From Serinus canaria (lineage: Eukaryota; Chordata; Aves; Passeriformes; Fringillidae): a DNA stretch of 64,000 bases. Below, one piece after another: positions 32,979 through 46,938 of the stretch (position 1 is the first letter of the stretch; the number at the start of each line of letters is the position of its first letter). A program made the position numbers and the translations under genes. Below the pieces are notes generated by a model, which saw only the letters and a list, made by a program, of their open reading frames with translations, was not told where the DNA came from and searched no databases. Location of the stretch: assembly GCF_022539315.1 (NCBI RefSeq), contig NC_066313.1, positions 36,183,059-36,247,058 on the forward strand, given 5' to 3'.

Positions 32979-33168
32979 AATGCTTTGCATTCTGTTTTAG
33001 GGGTGGGATTTTTTTTTCCATACCAACTCTATCTTTGGTAATGCTTTTAAGTGGACAGTGAAATGATTATATGTAAATATACTTTATAAAGCAGTATCAA
33101 CTCCTGCAGAATAAAAGGCAATACTAAATATTGAGCATAAGATATTACTTTGTAATAATGTAAGTTTT
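32979..33168 (+). repeat. Direct duplication of about 190 bp, copy 2
   Basis: This is the second copy of 31427-31615, 1552 bp further on. Differences are scattered substitutions and short length changes in T-runs. The intervening sequence is not duplicated. Confidence 0.88.
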
Positions 33169-36100
33169 AAACTAGCAGACATTACAGCCACCATATCAAC
33201 TAATAAAGCCAACCGAAAAAAATCACAGTATGTAATACTACCTCCATACTTTGATACAATACTGGCCTTAATTAAAATTTATTTGAACATTCTTGTGGAA
33301 ATTATTATGTATATTTGCTGTCTGTAGTCCTCATATTACTAAAAAAAGAATTGCAGTTGTAAACCAGTTAAAAAAATTACTTGTAAACTAGCAAAGAAAA
33401 AAGGTAAATTCCAGTATGTTTGAAATTCATCAAACCCCTAACTTTTTACTGTCCAGAAAATTCCTGTAATGATTTCATTGTTAGCTCTGGACCACACTGT
33501 TATTTATAATGTAATATTCAAATCTAGAGTAATTTTATAAAATAAAATTCACCTTGAGGGGTAAGTATAGGCAAGATCTTACACTAGTTTGCTGTTCCTG
33601 AAACACTGATCTGATTGTTGGAGCAATATTTTACTCTCAACCTAAACCACTTTATTCCTTGCTAAGAGCTTTGTAAATATTGATTTAAGGATGTGATTAT
33701 AACCATGGAGTTAGAATATTGATCTACCCATTTTCAGTGTAAGAATCAATTTAGAAAACAAGTGAAACACAAAATTGCCACAAGTTTTTTCAATTAGAAG
33801 AGATAATACTGCTGTTTATAAATCAGATGAGCAAGAATTTAATTAGTTCCCCTCTGGAAAAAAAAAAGTGACGAAAGAAACAAGAAAAGGGAACAATGAA
33901 AATACTCACAAGAGAACGGAATCATCAAATGGTATCAGAATGGACTGGGAGGATTTCCAACATAAATAAAAGGACAAAAAACTATAGTAGATCTGCATTT
34001 AAGTAAAAGAGGGCTTATGATAAGGTAGATCAGTATTGACTGTTGGTTTCTGGGCATAAACAAAAACTGATGGCTGGGTCATCTTGAATGTAAACATAAG
34101 TCACAGAAAGAAACCCAATTTTAGAGGTTAGGCACAGCTGAACACCATGGAGAATTTAGAGAACTGTGTGTTAATACGGTCAGACAACACAGGAGGTCAA
34201 AATTTTGCTCTCAGTGTCATGAACAAATACCCATACCTTGGTGGTAATGTTTTATATTTGTTTTAATGCAAGTTTAGTGTTTTACCCCATGGATGGAAAT
34301 CCTCAGTATGTTTACTGGGTAATTATACTTAATCAGCAAAATAATTTTTAATAATTTAATTTTATAAAATGTGGCTAAGTAATTTGCACGCATGATATAA
34401 TATTGATTACAGTTCATTATAAAAATAACACTTCAGATAACTGTATCAAAAACCAAAAGGTAAAGGAAGAAATTCTGTATTTAACAGCACCAAATGTTGA
34501 CAGATTAGGAACAGGTTTATGAGATCTCTTTCTAAAGACCTTGAAGGATCTATTACAAATGAAAGAATAGTTTTTGTGCTATAGAACATTCTGATTTTAT
34601 CCCTTGCTTTTGTTATCACAAGGTATTTCATACACTGTCAAGAAAAGGGATTCTTTTTGGTGACACAAATCACTCAATAATTTTTTTTACAGTGTAAAAA
34701 AGAAAGTCCTTCAACAAGAAGAAAGAGAAAATAACAAGGTTTTATCCATCCCTCCTCTCATGGCATGAGTTTACAAGTATATCCACACAAGCAGGTCCTA
34801 CAGCCATTTCTAAGCATCCTCCTCTTTGGAGTGAGTTGCAGTATTTCAGTAAGCCAGGAAAAGGAAAAACACATAAAAAACCAAAATAAAGCAATAATGC
34901 CAAAACCATAACACTACAAGGATTTAATTAATTTAAATATGCTATAAATTTTTCCTTATTTTTGCTCTAACACTTTAAAGCTGCCTTTATTATGACAAGC
35001 AATCTTTGAAGTACTAGCTCTGCAGTCTGGTGCAGTCATTATAATCAATCCACAGAGGACTAAATACTCATATAGTTCCACTGGTTTCTCAAGACAAAGA
35101 GTTTGCTACTTATTACACATGGTAAGGGTAGGTGAAACAAAACAAAGATTAAAAAATTGCTAATTTTGACCGAATGCAGTTCAGAAAGCACAACAAGCTG
35201 CTACCACTCAGAAACCTCTCTCCCATCCTTTAAAAACAAGGCAGAAATTTGAAAACCTTTGTGAGATCAGCTTATCAAGCCACAAATCACGAGTAACACT
35301 CAGGCATCATTAATATTCTAGCTTTTATGCTTATTTGAAGCACTAGCAAAGAAAATGCCTGGAGTGACTAATTACAGCTATGAAGTAATTTTTAAGAGAC
35401 AATTGAAAGCAAAGCAATGTCTCACCCTTATTGAAAAGAGGCACTAGATGCAAGTATACAAACCAGCACAAAAGTTATACTTTGATGGCCCTGAGTATTT
35501 GATTTATTTCTGTTTTCAATACGCAGTGAAAACCTCTCAAACATTTTCAAGGAATACTTTTGCTACTTTGCAATTTTCCAAATGCTTACTTGCAACCTGC
35601 TTGAAAAACTCTGTACATTTGGCTCTCTGCATAGCAATCTATTGATGCTTGAGGAAAAATGCATTTCCTCATCAATAAATTAGGAAAGTATTTTGAAAAT
35701 AAGTTGCAACCCAACTTTGCAGCAGTGTTCTGCTGGATCTCATTTTAAGAGACTTAGAATCAATTTTTGATTTTCTTTTTCACTCAGTGAACATTAAATA
35801 TGGTATTTAGCTATTCAAATTTTAAATGCTCTCTCATCCTAACCTAGAAATGCAAATGGGTAAGATAAGTTTTCTCATTTTTTACACGAGCTCATACCTT
35901 TCGTGTGATGCTGACTGCACTTCTCCTGAGAAAGCAGAGGTTGCTCTTCAACAAGTAGTGCTGCTACAGAAACATAATCAGACTTCCTGTCACTCCTAAA
36001 TTCACATAAAATCCTTCCTAAATGCCCTCTGTCAGCTGAGTAATCTCCAGAGTGCCACAAACATAGCACACAGAAGTATGTTATCCACTGAATTCTCCAC

Positions 36101-37555
36101 ATGTACAGAGTCCTTAACAAGGAATTCCCTGGACAACAGTTTGTCACTAGAGCCAGTATCTTGCTGGTCTGCTTAGAGGCATTAAAAATAGTTACCACAA
36201 GAAAATCAAAACAAAATGTCTGCAATGTGTAAATGTAAAACGTACCTGGAGATGATTAGCTGAATTATTTCCTTCCTGCTCAGCAGTCAAATCTTTGTGT
36301 GCTGCATTTGTGGCTAGAACATCAAAGTGTGCACATCATTGCTTTAAACAGGTCCCTAATCAGTTAGCCAAACTAGTTAGACCATTTTCTTCTACCAGCT
36401 TATTGCGAGCACAGCATTTCCAAAGAGAAATGAAATCCCACAGGCCACGGCTGAGCCAGGGTTCTCTTTTTGTCTTGTTTCCTAGTTTGAGTTAGGAAGT
36501 CATACTCCAAGGGAGAAATGGCTTCTGTGTCTATGTTGCAAAGACTGGTAACAACATCTCTTAGCATTTTGCTCCATATTTTACATATGTTCCTGAAGGG
36601 AATTTGACAATAACTTTCATCTTCCTTTTCTCATAGAATTACCTAGCTCCCCAGTCATATTCACTCCCTTGCTCAGCAGAATGTCTGATAGGTCAGACAT
36701 TAATTATAGCATGTATCTGAAAATGGCTTGGAATTGTATCTAAATACTTTCAAAAGTATTCTAAGTAAGATTTTAAGTCTCCCCATTAAGTACTCAAACT
36801 TCAGTGTCAATCAGTCAGAGGAATATCATTGAGCAAATAGTACCTAGCTCGTTTTGCTCAACGTTTTCGTATCTATTTTTCCTCAAAGCTGCACCACTCC
36901 CTAACTAAAATATTTTTTGAGTTGGCTCCTCTGGAGAGGACAGTGTTCAGCATCTCCCAACTTACTAATTAGCCTGCTTATCTTTACTGGCAACATAAAT
37001 ATCCTGTCTGCAAAGAGCAAAATCGATTAAGGGATTAACTGACTATCCCCCTCTTCTTTTAAGCCACAGCCACAGGGAAGACTCTGGGCTGATTGATGCC
37101 ACTGAAGATACAGATAGAACTTTATAAGAAAGGGAAAACAATTTGTGCTAAACAATAAAATTAGGCAGTTGTATGAAAATTTGCCTATATATAATGCCTT
37201 TCCTTAACCCATACTTGTAAGAAATAAAGGCCAATTCAGGAACACAAGCATGGGACAGAGTAAAGATTACAAGATACAACAGCTTGTGACAGAGTTCTAA
37301 TGCCTAAAACTCCCAAGATTTTATTGAGTAAATTCTTCAGACTTCATTTTCTTCTATGCAGAGAAATATAAAGAAATAAATATAGACTTCAGAAATATAT
37401 GTTTTCTTTAATGAGATGGCTCACATAAGCAAGCTTATTTATTCAGTGCTGCAAACCAGAGAAGTCATCTCCTGGGTAATGGACCCATTTGTTCTTTGCT
37501 GTAAAGTGGCTTCCACAAAGACAGGCACATTCTGTGAAAATCTGTTTTGAGTTAC

Positions 37556-37740
37556 AGAATCACAAAATATGTCAAGTTGGAAAGGATCCATATGGATCAC
37601 TGAGTCCCAACTTCCTTTTCTCCACAGAAGCCATCTAATCTGGTTTTCAAATGTTAGGGAGATTTCATTTCCCTAGGCCATCAGACACTGTCTGCACAAC
37701 ACTTTCAGAAGTTTGTTTTCTCTTTGCTGACTCACCCCTG
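37556..37740 (-). repeat. CR1 LINE 3'-end fragment, minus orientation
   Basis: 'cagaatcacaaaatatgtca' followed by 'agttggaaaggatccatatg' and 'gagtccca' is the reverse complement of a CR1 3' end. The similarity fades towards 37740. Confidence 0.6.
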
Positions 37741-38339
37741 CCCTGAAAGTAGTTCAGTTTCATTTTTATGTTACTAATTCCCTGCTGATTAGAGTTTATC
37801 CGGGGCTGTGTAGGCTAGGATTAAGCTAGAAAAGCAAGAGATCAGGAAGAGTAAATGATTTTTAAAGAATTTCTGAAGTGCAAGCTGCAGCCTACCACTA
37901 AAAGGACAAAGGAATACCGATACACTGAGACTCAGTAACAATGCAAACCCAAACCCAACCTACAGGAGGGCTTTGGCCATAATAAATAATTTCAGCTGGT
38001 TGCTCCACTAAGAGACCAGTAAAAGACCACTATGCAAATTATACTGCAACTATGATAGCTTTATCTTTAGATAAGAATTCTTTTTTGCTTTTATTGGTTT
38101 TACCTCTGCTGTTTTGGTCACTTTATACTTAAATTCTAGTTCAAACATGTTAGTTTAATTTACATCAAACCCTCCCCATCAGAAAACTGAAGTTTTTTCA
38201 TCTTTAACTTCCATATCAAAATCAGTTCAGTACAACTTATTCCTGAGCTATGTGCTTTAGCTCTGCTAAACACCACAGAAAAGTTTTTGTCCCAGAATAG
38301 CTTTCATCTTTGCTACATTTAAGATGTTTTCTTTAATTG
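37741..38339. other. Non-coding stretch between two CR1 copies
   Basis: I see nothing recognisable here. Confidence 0.5.
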
Positions 38340-39222
38340 ATGACAACATTGACAAAGGGATGGAACACATGCTTAGGAAGTCTCCAGATGACACCAAGCT
38401 GAGTGGTACAGCTGACACTCCTGAAGGATGGGGTGCCACCTAGAGAGGCTTGGAAAAGCTCAAGAAATGGGTCCATAGAAACCTCAGGAGGTCTTGTTAA
38501 GGATGCTGCAATCTCTGGTACCAACACAGGCTGAGGGTGAACAGACCAGAGCAGCCCTGCCCAGAAGGACTTGGGGATGTTGGTGGGTGTGAAGCTGGAC
38601 ATGACCCAGCCATGGGGACTCACAGCCCAGAAAGCCACACGTGTCCTGGGCTGCATCCAAAGCAGCGTGGGCAGCAGGGCCAGGGAGGGGATTCTGCCCC
38701 TCTGCTCTGCTCTGGAGAGACCCCACCTGCAGTGCTGCATCCAGCTCTGGGGTCCCCAACACAAGAAGGATGTGGGCCTGCTTGAGTGAGTCCAAGAAAA
38801 GGCCACAGAGATGATCAGAAGGAAGGAACACCTCTCCTACAAGGAAAAACCAAGACACTGATGAGAGAGCTGGGGTTCAGCCTGGAGAATAGAAGGCTCT
38901 GAGGAGACCTTCTAGCACCTTCAGTACCTAAAAGAGGCTTACAAAAGAGCTGGAGAGGGACTTTTCACAATGGCATGTAGTGAACAAGGACAAGAACAAG
39001 GAGTAATGGTTTTAAATGGAATGAGGGTGGGCTTACATTAGATACTAAGAATAAATTATTTAATGTGAGGGTGGTGAGACTGGCACAGATTCCATCACTG
39101 GAAGCTTTCAAGGCCAAGCTGGATGGAGCTCTGAGCAACCTGCTCTAGTGGAAAGTGTCCCTGCCCACGGCAGGGGCTTGGAACTAGATGGTCTTTAAGG
39201 TCCCTTCCAACCCAAACCATTC
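38340..39222 (+). repeat. CR1 LINE, long truncated copy (end of ORF2 and 3' UTR)
   Basis: This is the best-preserved CR1 in the window, about 880 bp. It runs from 'agatgacaccaagctgagtg' (ORF2) through 'tgcatccagctctggggtcc', 'agcctggagaatagaagg' and 'gtgagggtggtgagactgg' to 'ggtcccttccaacccaaacc' at the 3' end. The frame is broken, so it is a dead, 5'-truncated insertion. Open frames on either strand here are shadows of this repeat. Confidence 0.93.
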
Positions 39223-42200
39223 AAGTGTGTGTACCCAGATGGAGGCCATCAAGAGCACTGGATCATGTAGTCCTACTGCAGTTTAAATGGCTTCCTGAGA
39301 GAAACATAGCTCACTTTTTGATCTCAACAGACACTTTTATTACTGGCAGGCTTGTCACTTTCAATTCAATGAGTGTCAAACAGTTACAAAGCTGCATCAG
39401 GATGAGTAGTTGAAAACAGCACATCAGCTGATTCGGTTGTTGCCATATAAATGCTCTTCTGAAAACTCTGAATTAGCTACACTAAAAGAAATGGAGATGG
39501 AAAGAGGTAAAACAAAAGGAAAAGTAATGATTCTCAAGGAAAGAAAATGCCAGAGTCATGATAAATATAATAAGGTAAGATACTGTGATGGTAAATACTT
39601 GGACATCTATAATATAGCTGTGGAAAGAGTTCACTGTGATAAATGCAAAAAAAATACTTTCAATTTTATTTCACACAGGTCTATTTCCTTACATAAAGTT
39701 TCTCATGTCTTCAGTGAAAAAAACCCTCATTTTTGACTTCAGACAATTTTGTTGTAAATAGGTATCAACAGAGAAACATGGAAATACTGTGAGGAGGACA
39801 TTATTTTATTTTTAATTCTACCATATAAGAAAATTGATGCAGAATTGTGTTATTTTGCACAGGTTCCTTTATATCTAAAAGTCTCTGCGATGCAAAATTT
39901 ATAATCAAACAAGAAGCTACATATAAGATGCAGTAGTTGCAAATCAGGAGAAAAATGTCTGCCTACTTCAACATGAACTGTTTTTATAGTACAAGTCTAA
40001 CAAAATATAGTGTCAGAAATAAAAAGACAGCCTACTCTACATTACTGTTCAACTGCCTGTAAAATTGTACACTAAAAATGAAGCCTTTCAGAAATGATAT
40101 TGAAAAGGATCCAAAATTATTTCACTTCTCCATTCAAGAAAATAAAATTCAATTTAAAGAAAAGCTTTTCCTGTATAATAATACAGTTTAAAATTGTATA
40201 AAATAGAAACTTCTGAAATCTAGTGGTGTTGCTGGAAACCCATACTTTTAGAAAATACACTTCAATAAGTACAGAGGAGCAGCCTGCAATGCTTGGCAAG
40301 CTGCAACCAACTTTGTAGCACTGCTTAGTTGAGGCTTGACTGCGCAATGTGTGATGTAGCAGCTGCAGAATGCTCACAGTCAAACACTCTCCAAACAAAC
40401 ACACTTCTTACACCCTAAGTGCTGACACAGTAACTCTCTGTAAAACTAGTGGAATCGAACTTGGAAGTTCTGGTCATCTTCCAAGCTTTTACTGTGTTAA
40501 AGACAGAAAAAAGGGTAAAGCTCAATGAGCTTGTTTAATTTTCTTCCAAAATCCAATTCAATATTTAGTTATCAGCTTGAGAATTACTTTAGGGATGAGA
40601 CTGATCCTGCTTTTTCTGTTCCTTCATAGATCACACTAAATTTCAACTCAAGTAACTATCTAGTTTGTACCTTAAAACAAGTCTGCCTAAGCACAACTGC
40701 CAATACCCCTAACGCTCTCACACACATCCAACAGAGAAATCTTTTCGCATATTAAGAGACACAATTTGTTTGTTTTCTCAAAAGGTTCGTATTCAAAAGT
40801 TATAAAAGCTTTGCAGCTGTTTTTATCAAAAACTTTGACCTATTTCAAATAAACAAATAAAAATAATTCAAACAAACTTAGAGGCCGTGGCCCTTCATAA
40901 TCATGTATATTCATTATGCTCTCTTGATGTTCTGTAATTAACCAAATACTTTATGGTACTGGAAAATAAATAGGCTAAACTTTACTTAGTTTCATTTTAC
41001 CACATTATCATGCAGATTGCACTATTTATGGTTGACCTCACTGAGTTTTGCTAACAAAAAACCCCAAAGTCTGGGACAAAATCAAAAGCATTATAGTCTG
41101 ACCTTAGAATACAGCAGTTTGCACTGACAATCGTTAAAATGGATCATTTAAATAAAAAAGTTTGAAATACTAGGAACTTTCAAAGAAATTGGATTAAAGC
41201 TACTTCACAGTTGGCCCAGGTGTATACTCAACTGCAAAAAGACTGAAATCAGTGCAACACAATTTTATTCAAACGATTTGCTGTGGCCAAACTTTTCCAA
41301 CACATGTCTTCAAAAACAGTCACTATTAAACCTCCCCAGTATTGTATCTGTTGTTATAGCATCTAAATAATCTGAATTCTTTCCTCACAGCCTGACCACC
41401 TGGAGTTGTATAGAACAAACTAATGAGATAAACCTCGCTGACATGCTGCACCAAAGGATCAGGCTGTGCAAATTTGAACATCCCTATGTTTTCAACAGTC
41501 AAAGCTAAATACTCCTTAGTCACCTCATCAAGCCCTAAATTGATTCCTATGGATAAACTGAAATTCAAGGCTAATTCACGACAAGTGTCTGAATGACAGC
41601 ATTTAACATAAGTGTCAGACACAGAGCCGCATGACTTGAAGAACAAAAATAAATCCTTCAAGATCTACAATATCCAAGGATAGCAAGAAAAAAGCACTAG
41701 GAAAAAAACCTGTCTCATACACATCTAAACTTTCTCAATTGTATGTTTAATATTTGAAAATTTTATACTTGGCCTACTTACGGAGATCAAATTCAAAGGT
41801 ATATTTTCCCCATTCTAGAGAGCTGAATGAAGGAACTGGAACACTTCATTCAGCAGTAATGAAGTCAAAACTTGAAATGCTGAAGTAGAGATAGTGAACA
41901 TTTAAACAACGGAGTTAATTAACATGCAGATCAGACAGGTGATGAGAACATTATGAAAAGTCTGCACTGGGAGAAAAGAAAATGGAGAAATACAGTTAGA
42001 TTTTCTGGAGGATGATGTTTCAAAAATTCAATGACTAAAATCCAGAAAGAATTGGGCAGGAAATGAAAAATAAAGCTTGATAAGCCTATTTATTTTGGCT
42101 CATAAGCATTTGCTTAAAATGAAAGAATATTTCTTCCTATTCCGATAGACTTTTGTGATTTTGACTGGTGTTAAGGTATTAGTCCCATTCCATGAAAGGT

Positions 42201-45200
42201 ATTTCAATAAATGTGCAATACTTTTATAGGAAGACAAACACCCCTTCCTATGTTAGCTGTACCAGGGACAGATGAAAGGACTCCAAACTGCAGAAGTTCA
42301 AAATAAAGCAAGGAATGCATTCTGCATCCTTATTGTATAGATGAATGTTAAAGGGCCTGGTCATGAAATCATAATATGGACAAAGTCATGCCATTCACTG
42401 CCTTAGTGGTCTGTTTGTGAGAGTGGGAACTCTTAGGTTCAATCCTTAATGTAAGTGCTTTTCACAAATCTTTGACAACCAGAAGAGTATGTAGGCAATG
42501 TATATATTTGTATATATAGAATATAATTTACTCTTTTGATAACAGGAAGGATCAAGACTGTACAGACAATCCTGATTTCATGATTTCATAATGTCAAAGC
42601 TTCAAAGCAAAACTACAGAATACAAAATAACACAATTTGAGACCAGACTTCAACACAAAACTGCATGCTGCATTTTGAATGTGCTTGACTGTTTTCAAAT
42701 TATACCAAATTTTCCAGGTCAAAATCCATGCAATTTTTCAGCATTCACACTAGCATATTTAAAAAAATGTATTTAATCAAACAGGAAAAAAAGGCTGGAA
42801 GAAACACTAAGAAAAATCAAGATTCCTAAGCTTTATTTGAGAGTGATTTGGTAAATGCTCCTTTTCTAGCTGCAGGATTTGATTAAAGTGTGAAACACTG
42901 AAGTGTAGCATATTTATAATTTTCCTTCCCCTTTTCTTCTATTAAAAAAACCCTAAAATCCCATGCCCCATTTCCAGCTTGAGTAAGCATCTATACTGAC
43001 AGCTCCCATCATCACACTACTCACACTGGCTTTAAATAACTTCCTTATCAACCTTAGAAAGTTTAGTCCTTCACAGGTATTTACACTAAGTTCTGCCTTC
43101 CATAGGTACCTTGAAAAGCCAGTGCTAAGGGCAATCACAGATTTCCTTCTCATCTGAGTATAAGAAGAATGAAGTTTCCACCACATATTCCAATTTAAAT
43201 CAATGCAGTGATAATTAATATGCAAATGATACACACCTGTTCCCTCAAGATGCCACAGTTCTGGGGCTTTCTCTCAACAGGAATGTGATGCATACAAACC
43301 ATAATAAGTCTATTTCTGTTTATGATTTTTTTTACAAATAAATTCAAGAAATGTCTCTGCTTTTAGAAGCTTTATAGTTAGTAAGGACAGGGGTAGATAT
43401 GTATCACCTGTTTCTCTCTCATCCTTTTATTTGCTCATTTCATCTACCAAGACACAGAACTTCACAGAATCAGTTTTTTAGCTCCTCTGGAATAGGATAA
43501 TGTAGGAAAATTATTGTTTTGATTATATTTTATTTCTTTTTGTGCAGGAAAGATCTGTCCATGATAATTTCAATGTCCAAGGTATCTTTTATCAGCTAAA
43601 GTAGATATGCTTAGAAATCATGATTGATTATGAGTAAGAAATGCCTGGGAAGATTTCTAGTTTCATTTATTGGTTTAAGAAGCCTGAATTAAAATATTCA
43701 GCAATGACACTATAGATGTCAGTACATAATATGTTTCTTGCAGCATAGTAATTCCTATCTTGAGTGCAATTAAAGATCTCACACTAATCTCTAATAAATG
43801 TCCTTTCTAACTTGTGTATGGTGTAAGTGATGCCAGTGAAGAGTTTCACAACATTAAAAAAAAAAAAAATCACAGTATGAAATACTGCAAAACCATTTGG
43901 AGAACAAGGGTTTGAAATGAACAGTTTTACAGAATTGCTGAAAATCTCTCCCCAGAGAACTTCTATTGATAATTCATTCTGCTCCTAAAACCCACAATAC
44001 AGCCCTGCTTCAGCACACTATGGGACTCCTCACTTCTGTGGTTTCTTCTCCTCTTTGTGTTCCTACAAATTGAGCAATCAGATGTAAATCATCACCATAC
44101 TTAGATTTTTACATCAAGTTTTGTTCTCCTAACTACTAAACAATGTACTGTAAATTATTTTGGGTTAAAGAAATTTGTTGCTGCTATTTTCTGAGAGCAG
44201 GCTAATTTGCAAACCCAACAGTATTTTACAAATATTTTATCTATTATAAAAGTGATGTTTACCTAACTCGTGTTTGCAAGGTGCTCTACAATCATGATGC
44301 ATGTAAAGCATCAGCATCAATTCTCCACACTGGAATTGCCTTTGAAAAATTGCAATTGTAATGTAATTTCATCACAGTATTGCAAAAGGGGAGAGAACTC
44401 AGTAACCTGTGACTGAGGCACTCCAACCCTCACCATTTTAAGAAGACCAACTATCCTCCTGTTGTTTGTCATGGCCATCTGACAAAACCCAGTAACTGTC
44501 AAAAGAATTAAAATCCAGACACTTTACCAGAAAAGCAAAAATAGCAGTATTGACTCCTCATGCAATGAAAAGCAGACCACATTAAGATCCAGTTACATCA
44601 CTAGAAAATGAAAGGAGTTTTCATTTGCCTGAGAGTACATTCTTGCACCAAGTTTAAGTGGGCTGAATGTGGAAGACTGATTCACTCACAAGAAGCACCT
44701 CTACATACCATTTGCGTCATCATCAGATATTTCATTAAATATGCTTATGTAAACAAAACAACCTTGAGAATGCTTTAGAATGTATTTTTAAAATGAAATG
44801 TTTGTGTATTTTTCTATCTGCATTCATGTATTTCACTTTGGTACTTATCTTGTTTCTCCAACTTTCTGCTGTAACCACTGCTTTGCCTGTGTGAGAGGTC
44901 ACATCCCTCAAAGCAGATTTGAAATTGCATTTGTCCCTTCCAAAGGATGCTGATGGCAGAGATGCTCCTAATTTTAGCATAACAGGGAAGTATATAAGGT
45001 TGAACTGAATGAGTCTGGTCTTGTGATTTAAGCTAGATAGGGTAGATCTGTGTGACTCAGAAAAAATTAGGCTAAAATGCTATGGAGTTCTAACATATAC
45101 CGAAACAGCAAATTTTAAGTTTTTATGTATGCAATTTTGAGTCGTTTCAGAGAGATAACAAGCAACTCATCAGGAAGCTGTAACATTTTCTGGTAGCAAA

Positions 45201-46454
45201 ATATTCCTAGTTCACTCTTGCAACAGCACCTCTACTGCCTACATAAACAGGAACTAATGGATTCAGCTCCAGAACTCATTTTTGCCTATGGAGGTCTCAA
45301 GGCAACAGGAACCAATAGTCAAAGGAAAAATATGCTACAGAAAGGGGAAAGCATTACCCTCTTTAAGAGGCTGGGAGAAAGAGACAGAGCAGCCTAGAGC
45401 TATGGAGCTCCAGATCTAATGGCACAGGAACACACAAACTGTGTGTACCCACTCTTCACTAGCAGGAACCACTCCGAAACTACAAGCACTTGTAAAGCAT
45501 GATAGACATGAGTCCAACACCTGCAAGCACTCTGTGAGAGCTAAATCCTTTTATTATCTCTGCTGTTCAGTGCATGTATTGATTTTGAAAACATTTCCAA
45601 ATTACTGCAAAGCTGAGGGATCAAATCTATCTTGTTAGCTATGGGTGGATGCTTCAAATTTGCTGGATAACCTCACATTAGTAATGTTCCTCACTGACAG
45701 GTATCAGGAACTAAACTGTGAAAACAATATTCAAACATCTACTGGATGTCAGAAATGTCAATCACCACGCAATCACCACTCTTCTTCAGTTACATTTGTT
45801 GTGTGGCTCAGCACTTCAGAAAATGAGATAAATGTCAAGATCTAGGCTATATTAATTGCAGGCTTTCATTCCTTAAAATGCTGTCATCTTACAGACCTGG
45901 GCAATAAATACGGAGAATTTATAATTTAGTCACATTCTACCATATATACCTTACTATTTGACTGGCCATAAATATAAAAACCTTTTATGCTTATATGAGG
46001 AGTTTTAAGGAACTGGCTATCTTTTGTCCTACACCTCTTTCACTAATAAAGATGTCTTAAGGGCTTCTATGTTGCTCTATACATCAAATGTCCCACTGAG
46101 TTGTGATTCATAATAATCACAATAATAATAATAATTCCTGTATAATCTTATACAGGAAATACTGGGATTTTAAAATGTACTGCTTTTTCAACTAAATCTC
46201 ATATTTCTCTTCTGAAAATATCTTCTTCTTATTTCAAATGTCTCCAAGAGTTAGGCTGAATTTTCAAAGTATTGCATTAGCTTTAAGAACAAGGAGAACT
46301 AAGATATAAAGAAAGTTTGCTAGAAATGTTTAAATGCATTTTAAAATTGTGTTTTTAGACTCAAAGGATGCACACCTGCATAGCTTCACGAACATAATTG
46401 TTGGTGCATGTTTGACTAAGAGCCACAAAGACGACTCAAGCATTGAGTATTATT
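39223..46454. other. AT-rich non-coding stretch
   Basis: I recognise no gene or repeat apart from an anonymous exon-like block at 41326-41814 (listed separately) and a short (AAT)n run near 46120. Confidence 0.45.
41326..41814 (-). other. Exon-like open blocks, unidentified gene or remnant
   Basis: A minus-strand open frame runs from an acceptor-like site (tattgtag just above 41664) through 112 codons to TAA at 41326. Above it, a 33-nt block (41782-41814) lies between an acceptor-like ctctctag and a consensus donor gtaagt, in compatible phase, with a short intron-sized gap. The translation has a cysteine cluster near its start and a mixed, protein-like composition. I cannot name a family; there is only a faint resemblance to the central part of nudix hydrolases. 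It could be chance. Confidence 0.22.
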
Positions 46455-46800
46455 TATGAGAGAGCTGCGAGAGCAGGGACTGTTCAGCCTGGAGAAGAGA
46501 TGTCCCAGGAAGACCTTGTCATTGTGTACACTTACCTCATAGGAGCAAGCAAAGAATACAGAGTCAGAATCTTCACAGTGCTGCCCAGTCAGAGGACAAG
46601 AGGCAGCAAGCACAAACTGAAATACAAGAATTTCTTCCTGAACATGAGAAACGACAGCACTGTGAGAGTGGTCAACACCAGAGCTAGTCACCCAGAGGGG
46701 CTGTGTAGTCTCCATCCTTGGAGGTACACAAAAACCACCTGAGCAGGACAACAGGGCTCACAAGCTCCTCTGGGGTGCCTTCCTTCCTACCTCCACTGTC
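46455..46800 (+). repeat. CR1 LINE, 3' fragment
   Basis: 'gggactgttcagcctggaga' followed by 'tttcttcctgaacatgagaa', 'gtgagagtggtcaacaccag' and 'aggggctgtgtagtctccat' follows the CR1 3' region in forward orientation. It is diverged and non-coding. Confidence 0.8.
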
Positions 46801-46914
46801 CTATGACTCTAGATTTGCTTTCATGTCTTCATGAAAAGACTGTTTTGTTGTTTCTTTGAATAATGGAACTGTTTATATACAGGTGCTATTTATCTAAATT
46901 TTTCAGGGTTTTTT

Positions 46915-46938
46915 GTTGTTGTTGTTGTTGTTGTTGTT
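46915..46938 (+). repeat. (GTT)8 microsatellite
   Basis: Eight perfect GTT units follow a T-run. Confidence 0.9.

Larger units (their letters stand above)
31326..37546. other. AT-rich non-coding stretch
   Basis: I recognise no gene. It contains a local direct duplication of about 190 bp (31427-31615 and 32979-33168, listed separately) and a perfect 13-bp tandem pair at 32598-32623. The rest is unremarkable. Confidence 0.5.

Noticed and set aside
38333..38858. Overlapping open frames on both strands of 124-157 codons
   Set aside because: They lie inside a CR1 element and are chance frames of the repeat.
41326..41661. Resemblance to a nudix hydrolase (NUDT1-like)
   Set aside because: Only a few scattered residues fit and the nudix box is absent, so no name is given.
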